The notes under the pieces were generated by a model. It was not told the origin of the DNA and ran no database searches. It worked only from the letters and a program-made list of their open reading frames with translations. A program made the position numbers and the translations under genes. This document shows positions 18,287-25,586 of a stretch of DNA of 40,225 nt, in pieces. Numbering within the stretch: position 1 is the first letter of the stretch; each line of letters starts with the position of its first letter. Origin of the DNA: Pseudomonadales bacterium (GTDB lineage Bacteria; Pseudomonadota; Gammaproteobacteria; Pseudomonadales; Azotimanducaceae); assembly GCA_007131295.1 (NCBI GenBank), contig SLQW01000027.1, forward strand, positions 1 to 40,225, in the 5' to 3' direction.

Positions 18287-18470
18287 TTAGCAGAAGCCAA
18301 TGTAGATACGGCCCATCGATGTGAATCGTTGCTTGTAATCCCTGTAAGCCAGGGTCAGGCGGGCCCAGTGGGCTACAAACTCATTTTTCTCGTTGGTCCA
18401 GCGAAGGCCAGCGTTGAAGAACCAGTCGTCAGTGAATTGTCTGATCCCGCCTGCGACGCCGCCCGCTCCG
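18287..18470 (-). pseudogene. Possible outer-membrane beta-barrel C-terminal remnant
   Basis: A minus-strand frame of about 60 codons ends at TAA 18287. It reads GIRQFTDDWFFNAGLRW, then ARLTLAYRDYK and GRIYIGFC. The alternating hydrophobic/polar pattern with aromatic girdles and a terminal strand is what the last strands of an outer-membrane barrel look like. There is no start codon and no upstream domain, so it would be a leftover. The identification rests only on pattern, and chance is possible. Confidence 0.28.
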
Positions 18471-18510
18471 GGTTAGAACATGACCCATGTTTTTACCGTT
18501 TTCATCTTCC

Positions 18511-18534
18511 TTAACACGTTAAAATCCATTTTAA
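18511..18534. promoter_or_regulatory. Candidate TetR operator: two overlapping AT-rich palindromes
   Basis: Two inverted repeats overlap here: TTAACACGTTAA (18511-18522) and TTAAAATCCATTTTAA (18519-18534, perfect 7-base arms). The site ends seven bases before the TetR start codon and is strikingly AT-rich for this DNA. TetR repressors usually bind such palindromes at their own promoter, so autoregulation is likely. I found no equally good match before either flanking reductase gene. Confidence 0.55.
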
Positions 18535-18541
18535 TTCACCC

Positions 18542-19252
18542 ATGAATCTCATCACCGAGCAGCGGCTCGCCCGGCGGGCCCACATCCTCGAAACCGCGCG
18601 CGAGCTGATCACCGAGCGCGGCTACCACGCCACGACGGTGCGCGATCTGGCCGAGCGCTGTCGGGTCAGCGTGCCGACGCTTTACAACCAATTCGGCGGC
18701 AAGGACGCCCTGCTCGGTGCTGCCATCGAGGACCATTTCAATCGGGTCGTGGCCTCGGCCCGCCTACCGAGAGCGGAGCCCGGCCTGCCCCGGCTGCTGG
18801 CCATCATCGACGCCTGTGCTCAGCACATCCTGGAGCGCGCCGACTACCATCGCCGACTTCTCGACGCCTTCGCCTCCCTGGACGCCACCCAGGACATTCA
18901 GCTGCGCATCGCCTGGCGTCTCGTCGATATTTTCGAAACGGAACTGAGGGTGCTGCAGAAGGAACGCCGACTCGCTGCCTGGGCCGATACAGCGTTGCTT
19001 GCCGGCCAGCTCAACGCCGCCATCATCAGCAGCGCCATGGTCTGGAGCAGCGGCCACTGGCCCGGAAACCACCTGCTGGCCGGCATGCGCTATGCCACAG
19101 GACTGGTGCTCGGCAGCGTGCTGCGCGGCGCCGCGGGAAAGCGCATCGAGACCTGGACCATGGACGCCCAGGCCGAGCTCACACGCGCTCGGGACACCTC
19201 AGCCGCCGCGGATGAACACACTAGCACCAGGGCCGGGCAACGCCGTCCTTGA
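18542..19252 (+). CDS. TetR/AcrR-family transcriptional regulator
   Basis: A 236-residue regulator. The N-terminal helix-turn-helix is typical of TetR: RAHILETARELITERGYHATTVRDLAERCRVSVPTLYNQFGGKDALL at about 11-57. The C-terminal ligand domain is helical and divergent (IDACAQHILERADYH..., TALLAGQLNAAIISSAMVW), so the ligand cannot be guessed. No strong Shine-Dalgarno is seen before ATG 18542; the AT-rich palindromes abut it. It lies between two paralogous CurA-like reductases, the second 88 bases downstream in the same direction. Control of these enzymes in response to an electrophilic or lipid-like compound is a reasonable inference. Confidence 0.92.
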   Translation: MNLITEQRLARRAHILETARELITERGYHATTVRDLAERCRVSVPTLYNQFGGKDALLGAAIEDHFNRVVASARLPRAEPGLPRLLAIIDACAQHILERADYHRRLLDAFASLDATQDIQLRIAWRLVDIFETELRVLQKERRLAAWADTALLAGQLNAAIISSAMVWSSGHWPGNHLLAGMRYATGLVLGSVLRGAAGKRIETWTMDAQAELTRARDTSAAADEHTSTRAGQRRP

Positions 19253-19339
19253 TGCAGGGATCTGCGTCAGCAGTGAGTCTCGACATCGTTGCGTCGATCG
19301 CCGCCGAACCGTCTCATCTCTACTAAAGGAACTTCGAGC

Positions 19340-20338
19340 ATGCAGCAGCGCAAAGCCGTCCTCGTCAGTCGTCCCCAGGGAGAGCCGAAGGCGAGCGATT
19401 TCCGCATCGTCGACGCCGAACTGCCCGACCCCGCTGCCGGGCAGGTGGCGGTGGCCGTCGAGCACCTGTCCATCGATGCCTTCATCCGCACCACTCTGGA
19501 TGCCCGCGACGGTCACCACGGCAGCATGGACCTGAACGCACCGGTTACCGCCCTGGGGGTGGGACGCGTGGTGGCCTCTGCCAGTGACGACCTCGCTGTT
19601 GGCGATGCCGTATTCGGTCCTCTTGGCGCCCAGACCCACGCCGTGCTGCCGGCGGCCATGCTGCGCAAACTTGATGTGAGTGACGTACCGGCTCGGGCCT
19701 ATCTCGGCGCCCTGGGCATGACCACCGGGCTGACCGCCTACGCCGGCATGGTCTGCGTCGGGGATGTCGGCCCCGACGACACCGTGGTGGTGTCAGCAGC
19801 GGCCGGCGCCGTGGGCAGCGTTGCCTGCCAGATCGCTGGCATCAAGGGAGCAAGGGTCATCGGCATCGCAGGCGGTGCCGACAAGTGCGCCTTTCTTACC
19901 GAGACCATCGGCTGTGACGCGGCAGTCGACTACAAGGCCGGAAATCTCAGCAAAGCCCTGAAGGCCGCAGCTCCGGACGGCATCGACCTGTTCTTCGATA
20001 ACGTCGGCGGCGAGGTGCTCGACGCCGTCCTCGAAAACATCGCCAAGGAAGCCCGCGTGGTCATCTGTGGCGCCATCTCCCAGTACAACGACATGGAGCA
20101 CGTCCGCGGCCCGGCAAACTATCTGCGCATTCCGGAGCGCAACGCCCGTATGCTCGGTTTCACCGTCGACCACTACATGGCGCGCTTCCCGGAGATGGAG
20201 GCAGACATTCGCGAGTGGATGAAGGGAGGCCGTCTCGACCTGCCGGAACATGTGGTCGAAGGAATCGACCATTTTCCCGATGCCATCGTCATGCTGATGA
20301 GCGGAGGTAATCGGGGCAAGCTGCTGGTGGCGCCCTGA
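19340..20338 (+). CDS. NADP-dependent medium-chain reductase (CurA-like), second paralogue
   Basis: A 332-residue enzyme of the same zinc-independent reductase family as 17013-18035. ATG 19340 has AAAGGA nine bases upstream. It shows the N-terminal RKAVLVSRPQGEPKASDF, a nucleotide-binding VVSAAAGAVGSVACQIAGIKGARVIGIAGG, and DLFFDNVGGEVLDAVL with CGAISQYND. Residue-by-residue the two copies are clearly related but not recent duplicates. It follows the TetR gene directly and probably shares its transcript. It probably reduces enones or 2-alkenals; its natural substrate is unknown. Confidence 0.9.
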   Translation: MQQRKAVLVSRPQGEPKASDFRIVDAELPDPAAGQVAVAVEHLSIDAFIRTTLDARDGHHGSMDLNAPVTALGVGRVVASASDDLAVGDAVFGPLGAQTHAVLPAAMLRKLDVSDVPARAYLGALGMTTGLTAYAGMVCVGDVGPDDTVVVSAAAGAVGSVACQIAGIKGARVIGIAGGADKCAFLTETIGCDAAVDYKAGNLSKALKAAAPDGIDLFFDNVGGEVLDAVLENIAKEARVVICGAISQYNDMEHVRGPANYLRIPERNARMLGFTVDHYMARFPEMEADIREWMKGGRLDLPEHVVEGIDHFPDAIVMLMSGGNRGKLLVAP

Positions 20339-20439
20339 CGATCCCACTCATTGTCGGCGAACGCCGGAAGCGGCCACGATAAGAGTCCCGCTCCCTGAAG
20401 GGAAGATCCCTGGATCAAGACCCTGACGGTCGGCGGTGC

Positions 20440-21423
20440 TCAGCGCCCCTGTGACAGCACGTTGGCGAACACGTCACGATCGACATTGCCACCAGATAGC
20501 ACCGCGGCGACCCGCTGACCCACGAGCCGGTCACGGTCGGCGGACACCGCGGCGACCGCCGCGGCCCCGGCCCCCTCGGCAGCATTGTGGGTGCATTCGA
20601 AGATCAACCGCATCGCGGCGCCGACTTCCTCGTCGGTGACACAGACGATGCGGCTCACCCCCGCGAGGATGCGTTCGAGCGCGTCGGGTTCGGGCCTGCG
20701 GCAAGCCATGCCGTCAGCGAGCTCTGTGGTCACCGGCGCATCGAGCGGGCGGCCTTCGGCGAACGACTGTGCATAGGCCGGCGCATGCGCCGACACCACG
20801 CCGACGATCTCTGTCCGCAGTCCGAGCGCGTCGCGTGCGGCCATCATCCCGCAGATACCGGAGCCAAGCCCTATGGGAACGTAGACCGCATCGAGCGTAT
20901 CGACCGCTCGGAACAATTCCATGGCGTAGGTGGCAACACCGTCGACGAGCAGCGGATGGAAGGAAGGCACCATCAGCAGACCCTCGGCATCTGCCAGGGC
21001 CTCCGCATGCTCACGCGCCGCCTGGAAGTCGTCGCCATGTTCGATAAGCGTAACCCCAAGGGAACGCATCGCCGCGTTCTTCTCGCGGCCATTGCCGCGC
21101 GGCACGACAATGGTGACCGGCAGGTCATGCCTGCGCGCAGCAAAGCCCAGGGATTGGCCATGGTTGCCGCGCGTCGCGCTGATCACGCCCCGAGGCCGCT
21201 GGCCTTTGCGCGCGAGATCGTCGAAATAAACCAGCCCACCACGGATCTTGAACGCGCCCACCGGGGTGTGGTTCTCGTGCTTGAGCCAAAGCTCGACGCC
21301 GAGGCGGTCGCAGAGCTGAGGCCAGGCATACTGCGGCGTCGGCGCGAACACCGAGTAGACGACCTCGGCTGCAGCGTCGAGCTTCGCGCGCGTCGGCCCG
21401 CTCATGGGTGCCTGGACCAGCAT
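20440..21423 (-). CDS. Threonine/serine dehydratase-type PLP enzyme
   Basis: A 327-residue fold-type II PLP enzyme. The Schiff-base lysine is in HTPVGAFKIRGG (K59). The substrate loop is SATRGNHGQSLGFAARR, and the phosphate-binding Gly-rich loop is VPIGLGSGICGMMAA. The C-terminal VAAVLSGGNVD is also characteristic. This is the single-domain form without the C-terminal ACT regulatory domain of IlvA. It probably deaminates L-threonine/L-serine or a related hydroxyamino acid; some relatives are hydroxyaspartate dehydratases or racemases. Starts at 21423 or 21405 are both possible and neither has a strong binding site. It converges with the second reductase gene. Confidence 0.87.
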   Translation of the reverse strand: MLVQAPMSGPTRAKLDAAAEVVYSVFAPTPQYAWPQLCDRLGVELWLKHENHTPVGAFKIRGGLVYFDDLARKGQRPRGVISATRGNHGQSLGFAARRHDLPVTIVVPRGNGREKNAAMRSLGVTLIEHGDDFQAAREHAEALADAEGLLMVPSFHPLLVDGVATYAMELFRAVDTLDAVYVPIGLGSGICGMMAARDALGLRTEIVGVVSAHAPAYAQSFAEGRPLDAPVTTELADGMACRRPEPDALERILAGVSRIVCVTDEEVGAAMRLIFECTHNAAEGAGAAAVAAVSADRDRLVGQRVAAVLSGGNVDRDVFANVLSQGR

Positions 21424-21549
21424 GCAGTCCGAGGGAGGACGCGGCGAAGATACGGGCTGACAACATTGGCGCTCAACTGCGCGTGCACGACCGTCCTCGA
21501 ATGCGCCTGTTCATCATATGCGCGGCTGCGCCCTGATAGGCTCGCCGGC

Positions 21550-21726
21550 ATGAATGCCCATCCTGCGAGTGTTTCACCGGCTCGCCGCCTGCATGCGATC
21601 GCTTGGCGCCGGTTGCTCTTGCTGCTGTGCGCGGTCACCGCGGCGCTGGCGCAGTCGGTCTTCCACAACATCCCACGAGGCTCAGGTTGGTATGACCCCA
21701 TGCCTGCGGCTCAGAGCTCGAAGTAG
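21550..21726 (+). pseudogene. Possible truncated exported protein cut by a dispersed repeat
   Basis: A 58-codon frame starts MNAHPASVSPARRLH, then has a hydrophobic RRLLLLLCAVTAALAQ like a signal peptide. After about 15 more residues it runs into the 21-bp repeat (21679-21699) and ends. It may be the 5' end of a lost gene. No homologue is recognised and the binding site is weak, so a chance frame remains possible. Confidence 0.25.
21679..21699 (+). repeat. Dispersed 21-bp repeat, copy C
   Basis: It reads GGCTCAGGTTGG followed by TATGACCCC, then ATGCCT, which is also shared with the copy at 23593. It lies just beyond the stop codon of the minus-strand SnoaL-like gene. Confidence 0.55.
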
Positions 21727-22262
21727 TCGGGAAGGTCGTCCCGGCTGATCTTTTCCGCCCGCAGAAAGGCGTCGTGGCCGAAATAGATGTCCTCGCCAAT
21801 GAGTTTACCGTCGGCGTCCGCCGGCCACACCGTCACCAGTTGTGCGGTAGTGAGCAGCAGGTCGCTGGCCTGCAGGGGTTCACCATCCAGTTCATGCCTG
21901 CCCATGGCCAGCAACGTCTCGCCCTTGTGAACGATCTTCACCTGACCCTCGGTGATGACTGCGTCATCGTCGACCACGATGCGCTCCACCACCACCTCGA
22001 ACTGCTGTCCACCACGAGCGAACATATCTTGATAGAAGCCGCGGACGGCATCGAAGCCCTCGAGAACAGAGGGCTCGCTCCCCCAGAAGTGATAGATCGG
22101 CGCAGCGGTCAGGGTACCCATCAGCGCATCGAGCTGGCCGGTGATCTCGTACTCCATGTGGTTGCGCACTTCGGTGAGCAACTGCTTTCGGCGGGGATTC
22201 GTTTCTGCGGCTGCGCGCTCTTCAAGAGCCAGCCAGCTCTGATGCGGATTGATCTTGGCCAC
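21711..22262 (-). CDS. SnoaL/NTF2-like fold protein
   Basis: A 183-residue protein starting at GTG 22262. The layout is that of the SnoaL-like/NTF2 cone fold: an N-terminal helix pair, then AAPIYHFWGSEPSVLEGFDAVRGFYQDMFARGG. Beta strands follow (FEVVVERIVVDDDAVITEGQVKIVH, LQASDLLLTTAQLVTVWPADADGKLIGEDIYFG). Members include small isomerases and polyketide cyclases but also many proteins without known activity. It is single, with the 21-bp repeat directly behind its stop and an IS30 element upstream. Confidence 0.78.
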   Translation of the reverse strand: MAKINPHQSWLALEERAAAETNPRRKQLLTEVRNHMEYEITGQLDALMGTLTAAPIYHFWGSEPSVLEGFDAVRGFYQDMFARGGQQFEVVVERIVVDDDAVITEGQVKIVHKGETLLAMGRHELDGEPLQASDLLLTTAQLVTVWPADADGKLIGEDIYFGHDAFLRAEKISRDDLPDYFEL

Positions 22263-22482
22263 GATGCACCCGTTCTCCTGCTTGATGTATCTGATGGTGG
22301 GCGAGTCGATCGCGGGATTCGCGACGGTCCAGTTTTGAGCCAGCGGCGATTATGGCGCAGATCGGGTTGTCGCACTCCCCTCACGCTGTCAGCTGCATGA
22401 GTCACGCTGCACACCCGATCCGCTTACAGACTCGTTTTTGCCGCCGAAAGTGAAACGCTAAGCCCCAGAAACGGGCCCTTGC

Positions 22483-23554
22483 ATTCAACTACGAAGTGCA
22501 ACACCACCCCGGTGGGGAGAGTGGGCGAGGTGCAGTAGCCTGCGCCGCTCTAACCACCACGTTGGAGTTGCACCATGGCCAATCTGCACCTCACCCAGAA
22601 CGAACGCTATCAGATCTACGCCTTGCGCAAGGCAGGGCACTCGATTCGCACCATGGCAGCGCATCTCGGGCGCTCACCTTCGACCATCAGCCGGGAGCTG
22701 CGGCGCAACCGGGGCCGCCGCGGGTATCGGCCTGCCAAGGCGCACGAGATCGCCTGTCGACGTGCCCTGCGAAGCCGTCGGCAGGTGCGCATCGACGCAT
22801 CGCAGTGGCAGCTCGTTGAGACGCTCCTGAGACTGCACTGGAGCCCGGAGCAGATCGCCCATCGGACCCGTCTCGAGGGGACACTGTCCATCAGCCACGA
22901 GTGGATCTATCGCTATATACGCGCCGATCGCGCCCGCGGTGGTCGCCTGTGGAAACACCTTCGCCAGGCGCATCGTCGGCGACGGCGGTAAGGGACCCGA
23001 GGCGCCCGACGCCCGAAAATCAGGGCTCGAATCGGCATCGAGCACCGGCCTGCCCACGTCGAGAACCGTGAGGAACTCGGCCACTGGGAAGGCGACACCA
23101 TCATCGGCCATGGGCAGAAGGGAGCCGCGGTCACCCTGGTCGAGCGGACCAGTCGCTACACGCGCATTGGTCGGCTGAGCCAACGCGATGCCCGACAGAC
23201 CGCTACGGTGATCGGCCATCGACTACAGCAATTGAGCGCGCGGGTGCATACGCTGACGCTGGACAATGGCACGGAGTTCGCCCTTCATGGACGTGCCGCC
23301 CGCGCACTCAGCGCTGAGATCTACTTCGCTGATCCTTATGCCCCCTGGCAGCGGGGCAGCAACGAGAACACCAATGGGCTGATTAGGCAGTATCTACCCA
23401 AGCGCCGGCGCCTCGATGATCTGACCGAGAGCGAGGTCACGCGCATCGAGAAACGGCTGAATCATCGACCGCGTAAGTGCCTTGGATACCGGACGCCACA
23501 CGAGGTCTTCAACGGGACCCTGACAACCATCACTGTTGCGCTTCGCAGTTGAAT
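22483..23554 (+). mobile_element. IS30-family insertion sequence
   Basis: The element is about 1.07 kb and bounded by inverted repeats. The left one (22483-22502) is ATTCAACTACGAAGTGCAAC. The right one (23535-23554) reads, on the opposite strand, ATTCAACTGCGAAGCGCAAC, so 18 of 20 match. Similarity continues outward with one gap (GGCCCTTGC / GGCCTTGG), so the true ends may lie up to nine bases further out. One transposase gene fills it. The short target duplication typical of IS30 is not obvious. The right inverted repeat overlaps the transposase stop codon. Confidence 0.85.
22575..23552 (+). pseudogene. IS30 transposase interrupted by an in-frame TAA
   Basis: ATG 22575 has GGAG seven bases upstream. 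The N-terminal helix-turn-helix region (LTQNERYQIYALRKAGHSIRTMA, then GRSPSTISRELRRN) is IS30-type. At codon 139 (22989-22991) a TAA interrupts the frame. The same frame continues without any shift through GTRGARRPKI, ELGHWEGDTIIG, LTLDNGTEFA and QRGSNENTNGLIRQYLPK to 23552. All three DDE residues (D in GDTIIG, D in LDNGTEF, E in NENTNG) are therefore preserved. In IS30 relatives the residue here is usually Tyr (R-R-x-R-Y-G), so one base change (TAC/TAT to TAA) explains it. The element probably cannot move on its own. Confidence 0.88.
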
Positions 23555-23592
23555 CCAAGGCCATTTAAGGCGCGTAAGGCTCAGGAAACAAA

Positions 23593-23613
23593 GGGTTAGG
23601 CTGGTCTGACCCC
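23593..23613 (+). repeat. Dispersed 21-bp repeat, copy D
   Basis: It reads GGGTTAGGCTGG followed by TCTGACCCC, then ATGCCT as in the copy at 21679. It lies between the right end of the IS30 element and the stop of the minus-strand LLM gene. Confidence 0.6.
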
Positions 23614-23633
23614 ATGCCTCCAGCGCTCACGCT

Positions 23634-24617
23634 TTAGCCGATGCCTGCTACACGGGCGAAACGCTCCAACTCTCGTGGGATGTCCGATCCTGCAGGTTGA
23701 TACGCGATCTGCGTGACCCCCGCGGTTTCCAGTGCCTCCAGGTACTGCTGCCACTGCTCCGCCGTCCGCACCCCGCCCGCGCGTAGCATCCATTCCCCCG
23801 TCAGGAGCGGGCGGTCGCGCTCGTTCACACCGATAAGGTGGAGATCATGCAGTGCAAGGTGCCGCTCGTCTCCCGGCATGGCTTCGAGGGCGGCTACCCA
23901 CTCGGCGCCACCCGGTATCCGCGACAGGTCTCCGCCCATCTCATAGAGCCCGTGGAATGCTACCGCAGCCCCGTGACCCGCTGCGTCGATCACACGATCG
24001 CTCGCAGGGTCCTCGCCCTCGCCCAACACGGTCCCAAAGGCCAGGATCACGCACTCAGCCTCGTCAGCCAGCGATGACCGGTCGACTGGCGCAGTAGCGA
24101 ACACGCCCGTCCCCAGGTCCGCGGCCGTGGCCAGCCCCTTCGGGCCGCCCGTCCCCAGGATGATCGGGATCTCCAGCGAGCCCGCCGGCGCGAAGCCCTC
24201 CGGATGCATCATGGCAATCTTGCGCCCTTCCCACTCCACCGTCTCCCGACGCAAGAGCGCCCGGACTGCTGTCACGTATTCGCGGACGAAGCTCCATCGC
24301 AGCGGCCGCTGCCCGAAGGTCATTCGCCCGGTGAAGCCTGAGCCTATGGCAACCTGCACGCGCCCGGGCGCCATGTGCTCCAGTTGCGCGATCGCTGCCG
24401 CAGTCACCATCGGATGGCGCAGGCTCGGCACCACCACCCCGGGGCCGAGACCGATCCGGCTCGTCCGTTCCGCGCTCAGCGCGAGCGCAACCCACACGTC
24501 CGGATAGAGCGCTGGGGAATCGTAGAGCCAGGCACGCTCATAGCCGAGGTCCTCAGCGATTTTCACGTGCTCGGGGGTCGCAAACGAGGTAGCAAAGGCG
24601 CACGAAATCTTGAGCAT
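23634..24617 (-). CDS. LLM-class (luciferase-like, probably F420/flavin-dependent) oxidoreductase
   Basis: A 327-residue TIM-barrel protein. ATG 24617 follows GGAG at seven bases. Luciferase-like signatures are clear: HVKIAEDLGYERAWLYDSP near the N-terminus, then SRIGLGPGVVVPSLRHPMVTAAAIAQLEHMAPGRVQVAIGSGF. IPIILGTGGPKGLATAADLGTGVF follows. The GLGPGV and RHP segments form the flavin/F420 pocket in this class. The cofactor (FMN or F420) and substrate cannot be decided from sequence. It lies alone, with an IS30 element beyond its 3' end. Confidence 0.88.
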   Translation of the reverse strand: MLKISCAFATSFATPEHVKIAEDLGYERAWLYDSPALYPDVWVALALSAERTSRIGLGPGVVVPSLRHPMVTAAAIAQLEHMAPGRVQVAIGSGFTGRMTFGQRPLRWSFVREYVTAVRALLRRETVEWEGRKIAMMHPEGFAPAGSLEIPIILGTGGPKGLATAADLGTGVFATAPVDRSSLADEAECVILAFGTVLGEGEDPASDRVIDAAGHGAAVAFHGLYEMGGDLSRIPGGAEWVAALEAMPGDERHLALHDLHLIGVNERDRPLLTGEWMLRAGGVRTAEQWQQYLEALETAGVTQIAYQPAGSDIPRELERFARVAGIG

Positions 24618-25011
24618 GGTCTTCTCCAAAGGCGGGCATGCGGACAAGAGACACAACAGCTCCCTTTCCTGCCGACCTCGAGCATGCGCAGCGGTTCAGC
24701 AGCGGTCAATGACGTTTCCCTCGGATCCACAGCAAGCGGCAGTAGGATCTGGGGTCCGACCAGCCGAAGCGCCAAAACCAGGACCTCGGCGCCTCAAAAG
24801 GAGCATTCCAGAATGCTTAGTTCGGCATGCCCGACTAGCACAAGGTTGCGCTGGTTTGTCCGCATACCTGCCGCGACTGACGATACGGCCGACGGTGTTG
24901 ATTCATCTGGTGCCGGCCACGTTGGTCGCAATACCCGCGTTCACGCTGGATTAGTGCCGCCAGCACATCGGAGGTAGCATGCTTCGATTCATGCCTCCGG
25001 AGGGTAAGACG
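24618..25011. other. Intergenic stretch, about 394 bases, no gene seen
   Basis: No coding frame with recognisable content is seen. On the minus strand, 24751-24765 reads GGCTGGTCGGACCCC, matching 14 of 15 bases of the end of the dispersed repeat; this may be a decayed copy or chance. A hairpin sits at 24969-24999, just before a small open frame. The stretch divides the divergent LLM gene from the PEBP/BCCT group and should carry their promoters. Confidence 0.45.
24969..24999 (+). other. Hairpin before the PEBP region
   Basis: CGGAGGTAGCATG (24969-24981) pairs with CATGCCTCCG (24990-24999), leaving a two-base TA bulge and an eight-base loop. No T-run follows, so it is not a classic terminator on the plus strand. 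It lies 12 bases before the ATG of a 28-codon frame and could affect translation there. Confidence 0.35.
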
Positions 25012-25098
25012 ATGCGCGGAGGACTGCTCGCAGGCACTATGGCCTGTCTGCTGCTTGCACTCGAGCAGATAACCACCGACACGAGCGAATCGCGGTGA
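25012..25098 (+). CDS. Small 28-residue signal-peptide-like frame
   Basis: ATG 25012 is preceded by a GGAGGG ribosome binding site (ten or so bases). It encodes MRGGLLAGTMACLLLALEQ plus nine polar residues: a short basic start and a hydrophobic core, like a signal peptide. The stop (25096-25098) lies just before the PEBP start in another frame. It may be a leader peptide, or the signal peptide of the PEBP protein separated by a frameshift. Evidence is only the composition and the binding site. Confidence 0.35.
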   Translation: MRGGLLAGTMACLLLALEQITTDTSESR

Positions 25099-25099
25099 G

Positions 25100-25549
25100 T
25101 TGCCGGTGGAACTGAGGAGTTCGAGTTTCGCCCCGGAAGATGAGATACCGTCAGAGCACGCGCTCGACGGCGCCAACTGCAGTCCACCGTTGGAGTTCTC
25201 GGAGGTCCCCGAAGGAACGCAAAGTCTCATGCTGGTCATGGAGGACATCGATTGTCCGATCGGTGTATTCACGCACTGGCTCGTCTGGAACATCCCGGCG
25301 GACGTCCGCGAAATCGACGCCGGCGAGCTACCTCCAAGTGCCGAGATCGGGCTGAACGGTTTCGGTGAGGTGGGCTACAGCGGGCCGTGTCCACCGTCGG
25401 GTCGGCATCGGTACCGGTTCGTACTCCTCGCGCTCGGTTGTACTCTGGAGGCGGCCACGTCAGACCGACGCGATCAGGTCGAGGCAGAGGCCGAGGGTCA
25501 AGTCCTCGCTCGCGCTGAACTGACGGGCCTGTACACAGCGGCGGACTGA
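25100..25549 (+). CDS. YbhB/YbcL-type PEBP (Raf kinase inhibitor-like) protein
   Basis: A 149-residue phosphatidylethanolamine-binding-like protein. The family core is present: FAPEDEIPSEHALDGANCSPPLEFSEVPEGTQSLMLVMED, then DCPIGVFTHWLVWNIP (51-66) with the ligand-pocket His, and GYSGPCPPSGRHRYRF (92-107). Bacterial members are mostly of unknown role. The likely start is TTG 25100 or GTG 25106, the latter with GGTGAG six bases upstream. A typical YbcL would have a signal peptide; the 28-codon hydrophobic frame just upstream, in another frame, may be its displaced version. The BCCT gene follows 37 bases later. Confidence 0.85.
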   Translation: MPVELRSSSFAPEDEIPSEHALDGANCSPPLEFSEVPEGTQSLMLVMEDIDCPIGVFTHWLVWNIPADVREIDAGELPPSAEIGLNGFGEVGYSGPCPPSGRHRYRFVLLALGCTLEAATSDRRDQVEAEAEGQVLARAELTGLYTAAD

Positions 25550-25586
25550 CCGCCCACGCAATCGAGGTATACCGAAAAGGTCGTCG

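Noticed and set aside
22989-23207. Programmed frameshift in the IS30 transposase
   Set aside because: The two parts are in the same frame; only a TAA separates them, so no frameshift is needed. TAA is not a selenocysteine codon.
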